Of a stretch of 64,000 bases of DNA, positions 1 to 8,524 are shown in pieces. Positions within the stretch are counted from its first letter, which is position 1; the number at the start of each line of letters is the position of its first letter. The notes beneath the pieces are model-generated. The model did not search any database. It had not been told where the DNA came from and worked only from the letters and a program-made list of their open reading frames with translations. The stretch is taken from the NCBI RefSeq assembly GCF_016809835.1, contig NZ_JAFBIL020000001.1, forward strand, positions 124,001-188,000, written 5' to 3'. This stretch comes from Massilia soli (lineage in GTDB: Bacteria > Pseudomonadota > Gammaproteobacteria > Burkholderiales > Burkholderiaceae_D). A program made the position numbers and the translations under genes.

Positions 1-717
1 GGCCTGGTCGCGTTCGGCCCCGACGGCTTCCTCTACCTTGCCACCGGCGACGGCGGCGGCGCCGGCGACCCGCTGCGCAGCGGCCAGGACCTCACCTCCC
101 TGCTCGGCAAAATGCTGCGCCTGGACGTCGCCAACGCCAGCGCCACCAAGCGCTACGACATTCCCCCGAGCAATCCCTTTGTCGGCATGAGCGCGCGCCG
201 CAACGAGATCTGGGCCAGCGGCCTGCGCAACCCGTGGCGCTTCGCCTTCGACACCAGCGGCCTGTACATTGCCGACGCGGGCCAGGACCGCCGCGAAGAG
301 ATCAACCTGGCGTCGCTGGGGCAAGGCGGCCTGAACTACGGCTGGAACATCATGGAAGGCTCGCTGTGCTACGTGAGCGCCGCCTGCGGCCAGGCCGGGC
401 TGACCCTGCCGGCGCTGGAGTACGACCATGGCGCCAACGACGTCAACGGCTGTTCGGTCATCGGCGGCTATGTGTATCGCGGCAAGGCGGTGCCCGAACT
501 GGCCGGGCGCTACTTCTACTCCGACTTCTGCGGCGGCTACCTGAAGAGCCTCCTGGCGAGCGGCGCCGGCAACGGCGTGCGCGAGCAAGCCGACTGGTCT
601 ATCCCCGATATCGGCAACGTCGTCTCCTTCGGGCGCGACGCCGATGGCGAGCTGTACATCGTGGCCGCGGACGGGCGGATTCACAAAATAATCCGGACTT
701 CCGCCCCGGCAAGCTAA
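1..717 (+). CDS. PQQ-dependent sugar dehydrogenase, C-terminal part (5' truncated by window edge)
   Basis: The frame is open from the first base, so the gene begins outside the window; 238 residues are visible. They read as the C-terminal half of a soluble glucose/sorbosone dehydrogenase beta-propeller: a GPDGFLYLATGDGGG segment, then LLGKMLRLDV, WASGLRNPWRFAFD, and INLASLGQGGLNYGWN, all family signatures. Members oxidise sugars in the periplasm using PQQ and pass electrons to the respiratory chain; some homologues lack a known substrate. A signal peptide would lie upstream and cannot be checked. The stop is followed 32 bases later by the thioesterase start on the same strand. The family call is secure; the substrate is not readable. 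Confidence 0.85.
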   Translation, partial: GLVAFGPDGFLYLATGDGGGAGDPLRSGQDLTSLLGKMLRLDVANASATKRYDIPPSNPFVGMSARRNEIWASGLRNPWRFAFDTSGLYIADAGQDRREEINLASLGQGGLNYGWNIMEGSLCYVSAACGQAGLTLPALEYDHGANDVNGCSVIGGYVYRGKAVPELAGRYFYSDFCGGYLKSLLASGAGNGVREQADWSIPDIGNVVSFGRDADGELYIVAADGRIHKIIRTSAPAS

Positions 718-749
718 AATTTGACTCCGCACATTCGCGAGAGACCGAC

Positions 750-1193
750 ATGGCCCGCCTTCACCTGGATTTTCCCGAAGACCAGTATTGCTACACGACA
801 CCACTGACCGTCCGCGTCACCGACATCAACGCCGCCAATCACCTCGGCAACGATTCGATGATCTCGATGATTTCCGAAGCCCGCGCGCGCTTCCTGTTCG
901 AGTTCGGCGTGCCCGAGACCGAACGCGACGGCACCGGCATCATCGTCACCGACCTGGCCACCACTTACCGGGCTGAAGCGCATGCGCGCGACCAGCTGCT
1001 GTTCGAAGTCGGCGTCATGGACTTCAACAAATACGGCGGCGACATCACCTTCCGCGTCACCCGCCCCAAGGACAAGACCCTGGTCGCCATGGCCAAGTCG
1101 GGCTTTGTCTTCTTCAACTACAAGAGCAGCCAGGTGGTGGCCATGCCGGAAGAATTCCGTAGCAAGTTTGGCAAGGTCAACTGGATCGACTAG
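750..1193 (+). CDS. Acyl-CoA thioesterase, hotdog fold (4HBT/YbgC-like)
   Basis: A 147-residue cytoplasmic protein of normal length for a single-hotdog thioesterase. The N-terminal part has VTDINAANHLGNDSMISMISEARARF, shown here in pieces: the T-D-x-N-A-A-N-H-L-G stretch (about residues 22-32) occupies the place of the catalytic D-x-N-x-H-[VL]-N motif of the 4-hydroxybenzoyl-CoA thioesterase family, followed by the long hotdog helix. The second half carries the usual beta strands (VGVMDFNKYGGDITFRV, then AKSGFVFFNY). It probably hydrolyses an acyl-CoA; substrate unknown. The ATG at 750 was chosen because homology starts just after it; the frame is open further upstream inside the dehydrogenase gene without family similarity. 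Confidence 0.8.
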   Translation: MARLHLDFPEDQYCYTTPLTVRVTDINAANHLGNDSMISMISEARARFLFEFGVPETERDGTGIIVTDLATTYRAEAHARDQLLFEVGVMDFNKYGGDITFRVTRPKDKTLVAMAKSGFVFFNYKSSQVVAMPEEFRSKFGKVNWID

Positions 1194-1221
1194 CCTGGCA
1201 CGCCATCGTCGCGAAATAACT

Positions 1222-1228
1222 GGAACTT
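1222..1228 (+). promoter_or_regulatory. Possible ECF-type -35 element (GGAACTT)
   Basis: GGAACTT lies 39 bases before the ATG of the sigma-factor gene. This heptamer is the classic -35 of RpoE-like ECF sigma factors, which often transcribe their own operon. No convincing -10 (GTC or TCTGA type) is found 16-17 bases downstream; the best GTC is 24 bases away. Weak evidence for autoregulation. Confidence 0.25.
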
Positions 1229-1267
1229 TTCGGCCGCGTGCCGGGAATACAGTCAAAGCACACGACG

Positions 1268-1855
1268 ATGACCATGACACCCGCCCCCCTCCCCGACACC
1301 GAACTGCTGCGCCAGATGCGCAGCGGGACGGCGTGCGCGTTCCAGGCGCTGTACCGGCGCCACCAGGGCCCGCTGTACCGCTTCGCCGTGCTGCGCAGCG
1401 GCTCGCCCGACACCGCCGCCGACGTGGTGCAGGAAGTATTCATGGGCCTGTTGACGGACAGCTTGCGCTTCGACCCGCTGCGCGGCCAGCTGCAGCATTT
1501 CCTGTTCGGCGTGGCGCGCAACCTGATCCTCCGGCATGAGCAGGCGCGCGGCCGCACCGCCTGCCTGCCCGAGGGCGACGAGGGCGACGACGAGGCGGAC
1601 TGCGACAGCAGCACCGAGCCGCTCGCCCGCATGCTCAGCGACGAACTGGCCGGCGACGTACGCCGCGCGCTCGCCCTGCTGGCGCCGCACTACCGCGACG
1701 CCCTGATCCTGTACGAAATGCACGACCTGTCTTACCAGGAAATCGCCGCCATCTGCCAGGTCGATCTCGGCACCGTCCGCTCGCGCCTGTCGCGCGGCCG
1801 CGCCCTGCTGGCAAAACGCCTGGGCGCCCACCGCCCCGCATTGAGCAACGCCTGA
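1268..1855 (+). CDS. RNA polymerase sigma-70 factor, ECF subfamily
   Basis: A 195-residue sigma factor. Region 2 is seen in LYRRHQGPLYRFAV ... DTAADVVQEVFMGLL ... LRGQLQHFLFGVARNLIL, and region 4 in LALLAPHYRDALILYEMHDLSYQEIAAIC followed by DLGTVRSRLSRGRALLAKRL, a helix-turn-helix. Regions 1.1 and 3 are absent, which defines the ECF class. It directs core polymerase to a small regulon, normally under control of a partner anti-sigma factor. The ATG at 1268 is preferred over an in-frame GTG at 1238 because conserved sequence begins only after it. The next gene follows 15 bases after the stop and encodes a single-pass membrane protein, the expected anti-sigma position. Confidence 0.88.
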   Translation: MTMTPAPLPDTELLRQMRSGTACAFQALYRRHQGPLYRFAVLRSGSPDTAADVVQEVFMGLLTDSLRFDPLRGQLQHFLFGVARNLILRHEQARGRTACLPEGDEGDDEADCDSSTEPLARMLSDELAGDVRRALALLAPHYRDALILYEMHDLSYQEIAAICQVDLGTVRSRLSRGRALLAKRLGAHRPALSNA

Positions 1856-1870
1856 CCGATCGGAAAATAC

Positions 1871-2335
1871 ATGGATACCCACCTCCCCAATGACGGCCTC
1901 GACGGCCACCTCAAGGCGCTGCGCTCGGAAACCGAACAGCTCAACGCCCCGCCTTGCGTCGAGCAGGAACTGATGGCGGCATTCGCCCGGCAGCATGCGC
2001 GCCGCCGCTGGTACCAGCGCCTTCCGCGCCTGGCACTGCCTGGCGGCGCCGTCGCGCTGGCGGCGCTGGCCGTGGCCGTGCTCGTCAAGGCGCCGTCCGG
2101 CGGACCGCCACTGCTGCAGCGCGGCGACGGCGGCGTGTTCATTGCGCTCGACTCGCTCGAGCGCATCGAAGGCGAACCGGACACCCGCATGATCGCCGCC
2201 GAAGTGCCGCGCATGGAACTGGCCAGCCTCGGCGTGCCGGTCACGCCGGAAAACGCCGGCGACTCCGTGCTGGCCGAAATGCTGGTCAGCGCCGACGGCG
2301 AGCCGCTCGCGCTGCGCCTCACCTCGGCCGAATAA
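1871..2335 (+). CDS. Putative membrane-anchored anti-sigma factor
   Basis: A 154-residue protein with a cytoplasmic N-terminal region of about 50 residues ending in an Arg-rich stretch (RQHARRRWYQR), one hydrophobic segment around residues 55-72 (GGAVALAALAVAVLV), and a periplasmic tail of about 80 residues. Position immediately after an ECF sigma gene and this topology point to an anti-sigma factor that holds the sigma at the membrane. The Cys-His zinc motif of ZAS-type anti-sigmas is absent: the only cysteine is the C in APPCVEQEL. The role is therefore inferred from context and topology, not from a recognised domain. It is probably transcribed with the genes on either side. Confidence 0.6.
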   Translation: MDTHLPNDGLDGHLKALRSETEQLNAPPCVEQELMAAFARQHARRRWYQRLPRLALPGGAVALAALAVAVLVKAPSGGPPLLQRGDGGVFIALDSLERIEGEPDTRMIAAEVPRMELASLGVPVTPENAGDSVLAEMLVSADGEPLALRLTSAE

Positions 2336-2369
2336 GCCGACCGAATAACCCACCCGAAAGAGGAATCCC

Positions 2370-3293
2370 ATGAAAACCAAACCGCTCGTCCTGGCCATGC
2401 TGATGGCCGCCTGCCTGCCCGCGCTGGCCAATAGCGGCCCCGTTGCCGCGCACGCCGTGGCCCATGCCCGCGCCGTCGCGCTCGCCGCGCCGTTGATGAC
2501 CCACGAAGGCAAGATCGTCAAAAACGCGCCCTACTCGGCCCAGGCGATCTCGGAAAAGGTGCAGTCGCTGCCGGACGGCAACCAGATCACGGTCAGCAAC
2601 ACCGCCACGGTCTACCGCGACAGCGCCGGCCGGACGCGCCGCGAAATGACCGGCGACGATGGCGAGGTGCGCAGCATCATGATCCGCGACACCGACGGCA
2701 CCGCCCACCTGCTGCGTCCGCGCGACAAGACCGCCACCCGCATCGCCGCGCCGCGCGAAATGGCGGGCCTCGCCCGCGAACAGGCGCGCCAGCGCATCGA
2801 CCAGCTGCGCAAGGAAGGCAAGCTGCCGGCCGACGCCGCCGGCCGCGAGGCCATCATCGTCAAGCGAATCGAGCAGGCCGGCGAACGCGCCGGGCGCATG
2901 GCCGCCAACCCCGGCCATCGCCTCGCCCTCGAAGCCCGCATCGCCGGCGCGTTCGGCGACCGCGCATGGTCGTCCAAGGCGGTCACGCGCGAGCTCGGTA
3001 CCCGCGAATTCAACGGCGTCAAGGCGGAAGGAAAAATGCGCAGCTACGAAATTCCTGCGGGGGAAGTGGGCAACCGCAACCCGATCGTCGTCACGCACGA
3101 GACCTGGTACGCGCCGGACTTGCAGATCACGGTGCACACCAGGCACAGCGACCCGCGCACCGGCGACAACACCTATCGGCTGGACAACCTGAAGCGCGAA
3201 GAACCGGCGGCGGCGCTGTTCACGGTGCCGTCCGACTACACGGTCGAGGATGTGCGCACGCGCATGCAGGCGTACAAGGAACTCAAGAAATAA
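2370..3293 (+). CDS. Secreted protein of the ECF sigma operon, unknown function
   Basis: A 307-residue protein with a cleavable signal peptide (MKTKPLVLAMLMAACLPALA-NS). The mature part is alpha-helical in the middle (AREMAGLAREQARQRIDQL) and ends with beta-rich sequence VTHETWYAPDLQITVHTRHSDPRTG and AAALFTVPSDYTVEDV; the phrase ALFTVPSDY followed by an acidic tail recurs in periplasmic proteins encoded next to ECF sigma factors. It lies 34 bases after the anti-sigma-like gene with a good AGAGGAAT ribosome site. It could be a sensor, a lipid-binding partner or a regulon output. No catalytic motif was recognised. Confidence 0.6.
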   Translation: MKTKPLVLAMLMAACLPALANSGPVAAHAVAHARAVALAAPLMTHEGKIVKNAPYSAQAISEKVQSLPDGNQITVSNTATVYRDSAGRTRREMTGDDGEVRSIMIRDTDGTAHLLRPRDKTATRIAAPREMAGLAREQARQRIDQLRKEGKLPADAAGREAIIVKRIEQAGERAGRMAANPGHRLALEARIAGAFGDRAWSSKAVTRELGTREFNGVKAEGKMRSYEIPAGEVGNRNPIVVTHETWYAPDLQITVHTRHSDPRTGDNTYRLDNLKREEPAAALFTVPSDYTVEDVRTRMQAYKELKK

Positions 3294-3301
3294 ACGGCAA
3301 C

Positions 3302-3321
3302 CGGGTGCCTGCGGGCACCCG
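3302..3321. terminator. Hairpin between convergent genes
   Basis: CGGGTGCC (3302-3309), loop TGCG, GGCACCCG (3314-3321): a perfect 8-bp GC-rich stem sitting in the 40-base gap between the stops of the sigma operon (+) and the DUF3016 gene (-). There is no long T tract on either strand, so intrinsic termination would be weak. Its placement suits a bidirectional terminator. Confidence 0.45.
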
Positions 3322-3333
3322 TTGGCGGAGAAC

Positions 3334-3822
3334 TCACCCTACGCGCCTGGGCGCGATTTTCTTGTTGAACCACTCGTCGATCATGCGCTTTTCGTAGCGC
3401 AGCGGATCGCCCGACGAATAGCGGTTGCGCATGCTGTCGAGGTACATCATGTCATGCAGCCGCTCGACGCCGCTGGCAACGACGGTGCCGTTTTGCACCA
3501 CCGAATAGCGCAAGTGGATCACGGGCCAGTCGGCGCCGCCGCGCAGCACCCGGATTTCATTGGCGCGCCGGTGATGGATGCGGCCCGCCAGATCGATATC
3601 GAGTATCTCGACGTTCAGGTCGACGCCCGCAGGCAGCGACTTCGACAGCTTCTCGAAGTGCGCGCTGAACTCCTCCAGCACTTCCTTGCGCTCCCATGCG
3701 GAGAACGGCAAGTCCGAATACTTGTCGGACTCGACAAACGTCACCGTGACGCCGGCCATTGCGCTGCCCGCCGACATCAACAGCATGCTGGCCAGGGCCA
3801 GGCCCTTCAACGCGGTTTTCAT
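3334..3822 (-). CDS. DUF3016 family secreted protein
   Basis: A 162-residue protein with signal peptide MKTALKGLALASMLLMSAGSAMA cleaved before GVTVTF. The mature sequence begins VTVTFVESDKYSDLPFSAWER and later has LRYSVVQNGTVVASGVERLHDM and KRMIDEWFNKKI, the typical order of DUF3016 proteins (a V-x-V-x-F ... F-x-D start, an ERL/DM region and a conserved E-K-x-M-I-x-x-W-F end). Function is unknown; family members are periplasmic and common in gammaproteobacteria and betaproteobacteria. It reads toward the hairpin after the sigma operon. The ATG at 3822 follows an AAAGGAT ribosome site. Confidence 0.8.
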   Translation of the reverse strand: MKTALKGLALASMLLMSAGSAMAGVTVTFVESDKYSDLPFSAWERKEVLEEFSAHFEKLSKSLPAGVDLNVEILDIDLAGRIHHRRANEIRVLRGGADWPVIHLRYSVVQNGTVVASGVERLHDMMYLDSMRNRYSSGDPLRYEKRMIDEWFNKKIAPRRVG

Positions 3823-4188
3823 ACGGGTATCCTTTCAAGAAAACACCTGTTTCCTGACTCAATATACGCCGTTTTACGGCCTGCTGTTAGCGCCGGAATG
3901 TCGCGTTTTGTATCCAAATGTTAGGCGCCGCACGGCCCGTGCGCGGGTTGGCAGGAAGACCAGATATGCCGCGGGCTCGCCGCGATTTCCCGCGTTGGCG
4001 CCGCCGCAAGGGCGATTCGTCAATACGAACGCGAAATTCCTTCATTCAATATGTCTCATTCTACGTAAGCAGCCCTTATTGCCTGTTGTTAATAGAGTTG
4101 CGCCATACTACAATCGGAGAGAAGTCGCGCCGGTCTCCCGCCGCGGCGCTAGCGTTCAGTCGAAAAACCATCGGTATCGGAACCGCAC
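3823..4188. other. Intergenic region between divergent genes (366 bp)
   Basis: Gene-free and richer in A+T than its surroundings. It must contain the promoters of the DUF3016 gene (leftward) and of the response-regulator gene (rightward). Besides the promoter annotated at 4086-4114, I see short open frames without ribosome sites and no stable RNA structure that I can defend. Confidence 0.5.
4086..4114 (+). promoter_or_regulatory. Sigma-70-type promoter for the HD-GYP response regulator gene
   Basis: TTGTTA (4086-4091), a 17-base spacer, and TACAAT (4109-4114). Both hexamers match the consensus at 4-5 of 6 positions with ideal spacing. The predicted start near 4121 gives a leader of about 68 bases before the ATG at 4189. 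Confidence 0.55.
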
Positions 4189-5697
4189 ATGTCATTTTTG
4201 TCTTCAACTACGCCCAAGCTTGCGCCCTGGAAAGTCCTGCTCGTCGATGACGAACCCGATATCCATGACATTACCAAGCTGACACTGAATCGTTTCCGGC
4301 TCGATGGCCGCGCCCTGACTTTCCTGCATGCCTACAGCGGTGTGGAAGCCAAGGAAGTGCTGGCGCGCGAAACCGATATAGCGCTGGTGTTCCTCGACGT
4401 GGTGATGGAAAACGAAGACAGCGGCCTGGAAGTGGCGCGCTGGATGCGTGAAGACCTGAACAATACCTTTACCCGCATCGTACTGCGCACCGGCCAGCCT
4501 GGCCAGGCGCCCGAAGAGCGCGTGATCGTCAACTACGACATCAACGACTACAAGGAAAAGACCGAGCTCGACCGCACGAAGCTGTTTACCACCACCTTCG
4601 CCGCGCTGCGCGCCTACCGCGACATCATGAAGGTGGAAGACGCGCGCCGGGTCCAGATGACCTACCGCGAAGGCCTCGAGCGCGTGATCGCCGCTTCCGC
4701 CCACATTTTCCAGCAGCGCAACCTGAAAGACTTCGCCAGCGGCCTGCTGCAGCAAGTCGTCGCCCTGCTGCGCCTCGAACAAAGCATGCTGCTGCGGGTA
4801 TCCGGCGCCAGCGTGCTGGCCGGCGAAGGCGCCGCTTACGAAGTCATGGCGCAGATCGGCGACATCGGCGACGACATGCTCGGCCCGGAACTGATGGCCC
4901 AGCTCGACGACGCGCGCAGCAACCGCATTTCCAAGCTGCAGGGCGACACCTATGTCGGCTACTTCCCGAACAACAGCGGCAAGGCATCGCTGCTGGTGCT
5001 CAAAGGCGTCGAAGAAATTTCCGAAATCGACGCGCAACTGCTGGAAGTGTTCTGCTCCGGGGTCGCGATCGCCTTCGACAATATCCTGCTCACCCAGGAA
5101 ATCACCGACACCCAGGCCGAGCTGATCCTGCGCCTGGGCGACGTGGTTGAATCGCGCTCGAACGAAGCGGGCAACCACGTGCGCCGCATGTCGCAGGTCT
5201 GCCACCTGCTGGCCCAGGCATCGGGCTTGCCGGACGACGAAACGGCGGTGCTGATGCACGCCGCGCCGATGCACGACATCGGCAAGATCGCCACGCCCGA
5301 CGCGGTACTGCTCAAGCCGGGCAAGCTGACCCCGGACGAATGGGAAATCATGAAGCAGCACCCGACCGTGGGGCTGTCGATCCTGGACGGCTCGACCCGG
5401 CCGATCCTGAAGGCGGCCGCGGTGATCGCCCACCAGCACCATGAGAAATACGACGGCACCGGCTATCCGCAAGGCTTGAAGGGCGAGGCCATCCACAAGT
5501 ACGCGCGGATTGTCGCCGTGGCCGACGTGTTCGACGCATTGAGCCACAAGCGCTGCTACAAGGATGCGTGGCCGATCGAGCAGGTCGTCGGGCACATGCG
5601 CGAAGTGGCCGGCCACCACCTGGACCCGCAGTACGTCGAGCTGTTGATCAAGAATATCGACAAGGCGCAGGAAATCAACCGCAACTGGCCGGACTAG
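4189..5697 (+). CDS. Response regulator with REC, DUF3369 and HD-GYP domains (c-di-GMP phosphodiesterase)
   Basis: A 502-residue cytoplasmic protein. The receiver domain covers about residues 14-140, with acidic pair D20/D21 and phosphoacceptor D70 (ALVFLD70VVM). DUF3369, a GAF-like module, covers about 150-305. The HD-GYP domain covers about 310-490 with H330, HDIGK (362-366), HHEKYDGTGYP (417-427) and DVFDAL (446-451), so metal ligands and the GYP triad are intact. HD-GYP enzymes hydrolyse cyclic di-GMP to pGpG/GMP. A likely partner is the GAF-GAF histidine kinase encoded convergently 220 bases away. Activity is predicted, not shown. Confidence 0.9.
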   Translation: MSFLSSTTPKLAPWKVLLVDDEPDIHDITKLTLNRFRLDGRALTFLHAYSGVEAKEVLARETDIALVFLDVVMENEDSGLEVARWMREDLNNTFTRIVLRTGQPGQAPEERVIVNYDINDYKEKTELDRTKLFTTTFAALRAYRDIMKVEDARRVQMTYREGLERVIAASAHIFQQRNLKDFASGLLQQVVALLRLEQSMLLRVSGASVLAGEGAAYEVMAQIGDIGDDMLGPELMAQLDDARSNRISKLQGDTYVGYFPNNSGKASLLVLKGVEEISEIDAQLLEVFCSGVAIAFDNILLTQEITDTQAELILRLGDVVESRSNEAGNHVRRMSQVCHLLAQASGLPDDETAVLMHAAPMHDIGKIATPDAVLLKPGKLTPDEWEIMKQHPTVGLSILDGSTRPILKAAAVIAHQHHEKYDGTGYPQGLKGEAIHKYARIVAVADVFDALSHKRCYKDAWPIEQVVGHMREVAGHHLDPQYVELLIKNIDKAQEINRNWPD

Positions 5698-5719
5698 CGT
5701 CGTTCCCGCCCAGGCGCAC
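5698..5719. repeat. Possible degenerate half-copy of the dispersed REP-like element
   Basis: CGTCGTTCCCGCCCAGGCG directly follows the stop of the HD-GYP gene. It matches one arm of the palindromic repeat annotated at 17349, 50227, 54022 and 61031 except for base changes in the second half, and has no obvious partner arm. The rest of the gap to 5917 shows no supported gene. Confidence 0.35.
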
Positions 5720-5917
5720 TACTGTCCGGAATATTCTTCTGGACATGAATTGCTCGGCGGCCAAGCGTCGTGTTAAAAGCGACAGCCACAACGAAATCGG
5801 GCAATGCAGTCCAAGGCTCCATGTCGCGATTTCTGTGCGTGCCCCGGCGCCGATTGATGCAACGGCACGGTCAACAAGATTCTTCCGGACAGCAGTGCGC
5901 CCAGGCGGGAACGGCTG

Positions 5918-7870
5918 TTACGCCGCCGCCTTTACGTCGCGCCGGCTGCGCGGGAAGCGCAGCGAATACCGCAATCCCTCCCCCGGCGCGCTGTCGACCT
6001 TGACCGTCCCGCCCAATGGCCCGGTCGCCAGGTTATACAAGATGTGCGCGCCCAGCCCGCTGCCGCCCTGCCCGCGCTTGGTGGTGAAGAACGGATCGAA
6101 CAGCTTGCCCAGCATCTCCGCATCCATCCCCGCGCCGTCGTCGCTGTAGTCGAACACCACGGTCTCGTCTTCCAGCGCCGCGGCGATCCGTATCTTCCCG
6201 GCCTGCTCGCGCTCGAAGCCATGCACCAGCGAGTTCATCACCATGTTGGTGACGATCTGCGACACCGCGCCCGGGAAGCTTTCCAGGTGGATCTCGTCCG
6301 GACACGCCACCTCCACCTTCACCGGCCGCCCCTTCAGCTTGGGCTGCAGCGACAGCAGCACTTCGTCCAGGTAGCTCTTGAGCCGGAAGGTGCGGATATC
6401 GTCCGACGACTGGTCCACCGCCACCTGCTTGAAGCTGCGCACCAGCGCCGCCGCCCGCTGGGTATTGGTGGTCATGATGCGCAGCGACTGGTCGATGATC
6501 TCGAGGAACTGTTGCAGGCTGTCTTCGGTCATCTCGCCCGCTGCCAGCTCTTCGCGCGTCAGCTTCAGCTCCTGCACCAGGTGGCTGGTCGCCGTCACGC
6601 AGATGCCCAGCGGCGTATTGATTTCGTGGGCCACGCCGGCCACCAGCCGGCCCAGCGAGGCCAGCTTCTCCTGGCGCACCAGTTCCGACTGCGCTTCCTG
6701 CAGCGCCGTCAGCGCCGAGTTCAGCGCGGCGTTCTGGCTCTCCAGCCGCTCCTTGGTCTTGCGGATCGCATGGTCGGCCTGCATCCGCGCCAGCGCCACC
6801 GCGACGTGGCTGGCCATGAAGGCCAGCAGGTCGAGGTCGGCCTGGGTGTAGATAATCGCCGGGTCATAGCTCTGGACAATGATCACGCCGTACGCCTGGT
6901 CGTGCAGCAGCATCGGCGCACCCATCCAGCTGGCGATCTCGGGGCAGCCGAGCGGCTGCTCGACCAGACCGTCGGCGACCAGCTTCTCGAAGCTGGCGCG
7001 GTCATGCAGGCTGGCCTGCTTGCTGTTCAATACATACGAGCTCATGCCAATGCCGTAGCGGAAGCGCGCCAAAGGCGCCGTCTCGTGCTTCTGGTCGACG
7101 AAATACGGAATGCTGATTTCCTGCGAATTCGGGTGGTACAGCGCGATCAGGAAGTTTTCGGCGACCACCAGGCCGCTGATGATGCGGTGCAGGCTGGCCG
7201 ACAGCTTGTCCGACTCGATCGCGGCGGCCGACAGGCTGGCGATTTCGTACAGCGCGTGCTGCACCGACTCGGCGCGGCGCCGTTCCGACACTTCGTGCGC
7301 CAGCAGCGCGGTGCGTTCGTGCACGGCGCGCTCGAGGCGGTCCATGCTTTGCAGGCCCTGCAGCGCGTTCGAGACGTGGCCGGCGATCAGCGCGAACAGC
7401 GCCTGGTCTTCATCGCTGTAGGTGTATTCGGGGGAGTAGCTCTGGATCACGATCGCGCCCAGCGCCTGCTGTTGCTGGTCGAGCAGCGGACAGCCCATCC
7501 AGTGCTCGGACATGCTGCCCAGCCCCCAGCCGTCGGTGCCGCCGCGGGCGTTGAACTCGTCGGCCGTGACCACCATGTTGCGGCGGTTCAGGATGACCCA
7601 TGCGGTCGGCGACTGGTCCGGCGAGGCCAGCGTGACGCGCTCGGCCGGGTCGGGGGTTTCGTCGCGCTCGTCGACAAAGTAGACGAACCGGACCGTGCCA
7701 TCCTCGCGGTCGCTCAAGGCCACATAAAAGTTCGCGGCGTACATGATGCGCCCGAGCGCGCGGTGCACGGCGCGGATGAATTCGGTGATGTCGACGCAGC
7801 TGGTCGACAACTGGCCGATTTCCAGCACCATCGCTTGCACCGCTTCGAGGCGTTTAAGACGGCTTTCCAT
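5918..7870 (-). CDS. Cytoplasmic sensor histidine kinase with two GAF domains
   Basis: A 650-residue protein without membrane segments. Two tandem GAF domains (about residues 25-170 and 205-365) each end in similar strands (IVIQSYSPEYTYSDEDQALF and IIVQSYDPAIIYTQADLDLL), a sign of internal duplication. A coiled-coil leads to HisKA with H415 in LVAGVAHEINTPLG, and an HATPase domain with an N box (VTNMVMNSLVHGF), G1 (DDGAGMD), F box (FDPFFTTKRG) and G2 (GGSGLGAHI). The ATG at 7870 follows AAGGGA; a TTG one codon upstream is less likely. Its 3' end faces the DUF3369/HD-GYP regulator, whose family commonly partners such kinases. The ligand of the GAF domains is unknown. Confidence 0.88.
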   Translation of the reverse strand: MESRLKRLEAVQAMVLEIGQLSTSCVDITEFIRAVHRALGRIMYAANFYVALSDREDGTVRFVYFVDERDETPDPAERVTLASPDQSPTAWVILNRRNMVVTADEFNARGGTDGWGLGSMSEHWMGCPLLDQQQQALGAIVIQSYSPEYTYSDEDQALFALIAGHVSNALQGLQSMDRLERAVHERTALLAHEVSERRRAESVQHALYEIASLSAAAIESDKLSASLHRIISGLVVAENFLIALYHPNSQEISIPYFVDQKHETAPLARFRYGIGMSSYVLNSKQASLHDRASFEKLVADGLVEQPLGCPEIASWMGAPMLLHDQAYGVIIVQSYDPAIIYTQADLDLLAFMASHVAVALARMQADHAIRKTKERLESQNAALNSALTALQEAQSELVRQEKLASLGRLVAGVAHEINTPLGICVTATSHLVQELKLTREELAAGEMTEDSLQQFLEIIDQSLRIMTTNTQRAAALVRSFKQVAVDQSSDDIRTFRLKSYLDEVLLSLQPKLKGRPVKVEVACPDEIHLESFPGAVSQIVTNMVMNSLVHGFEREQAGKIRIAAALEDETVVFDYSDDGAGMDAEMLGKLFDPFFTTKRGQGGSGLGAHILYNLATGPLGGTVKVDSAPGEGLRYSLRFPRSRRDVKAAA

Positions 7871-7981
7871 CAATATTCCCTTTTCTAATGCACTCGGGAA
7901 ATACTATCAGGAGAGGGGGGAAAAGCGAAGCAAGATCGCCGCGAATCGTCGCGCCGCGGCCCTGCTGTCGCATCGTCGCCG

Positions 7982-8473
7982 CTAGCGCGGTGCGCGGAAG
8001 TCCGATTCGATCCAGGCCGAGGCGCTGGCCGGCGACAGCTTGAAGCTGGCGGCGACCCGTTCGCTCGCCATTTGCTCGCCCATTTCATCGATCGCGGTCA
8101 GCACCGCGTATGGATGGTCGTCATCCGGGATGATGTCCAGCGTCACCTTGATGAGCGCATCGCCCACCGACACGACTGTGCTCTTGTGCAATTGCGCGTG
8201 CAGCTGCTGTTCATGGCGGCGCAGCACTTCCGACGCCGTCTTGACCAGGGTATGGAAGGCGTTGACGTCGAGCGGCTTGGGGTTCTTCTTGTCGCGGCCC
8301 ATGGTCCACGGGCCCACCAGCGCCGGCTCCGGTTCGCCGTCCTTGATCATGGCGACCGCCCAGCCTTCATCGTCTTCATTCTTGATCACGCGTGCGGTCC
8401 AGCCGTTGCCTTGCCACACGCGCGCCTGCTGGATTGGTGCATCGTCCGGTACTTCAGAACCTTCATCAATCAT
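7982..8473 (-). CDS. Conserved hypothetical protein (163 aa)
   Basis: An acidic soluble protein without signal peptide or membrane segment. The N-terminal half has an alternating strand pattern (ARVWQGNGWTARVIKNEDDEGWAVAMI), then a basic loop GPWTMGRDKKNPKPLDVNAF, a helix (HTLVKTASEVLRRHEQQLHAQL) and a beta-rich end (SVGDALIKVTLDIIPDDDHPYAVL). Codon use is typical of the region, which supports a real gene. I do not recognise the family. It stands alone between the kinase gene and a small Pro-rich ORF on the same strand. Confidence 0.7.
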   Translation of the reverse strand: MIDEGSEVPDDAPIQQARVWQGNGWTARVIKNEDDEGWAVAMIKDGEPEPALVGPWTMGRDKKNPKPLDVNAFHTLVKTASEVLRRHEQQLHAQLHKSTVVSVGDALIKVTLDIIPDDDHPYAVLTAIDEMGEQMASERVAASFKLSPASASAWIESDFRAPR

Positions 8474-8524
8474 TGGGTAACTTTACTAATCAACATCGAA
8501 GTTACGCATGATAGACGAAATCGG

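Noticed and set aside
1222-1257. A complete ECF promoter before the sigma gene
   Set aside because: The -35 GGAACTT is good, but the only GTC-type -10 is 24 bases away, too far for ECF spacing; kept only as a weak -35 note.
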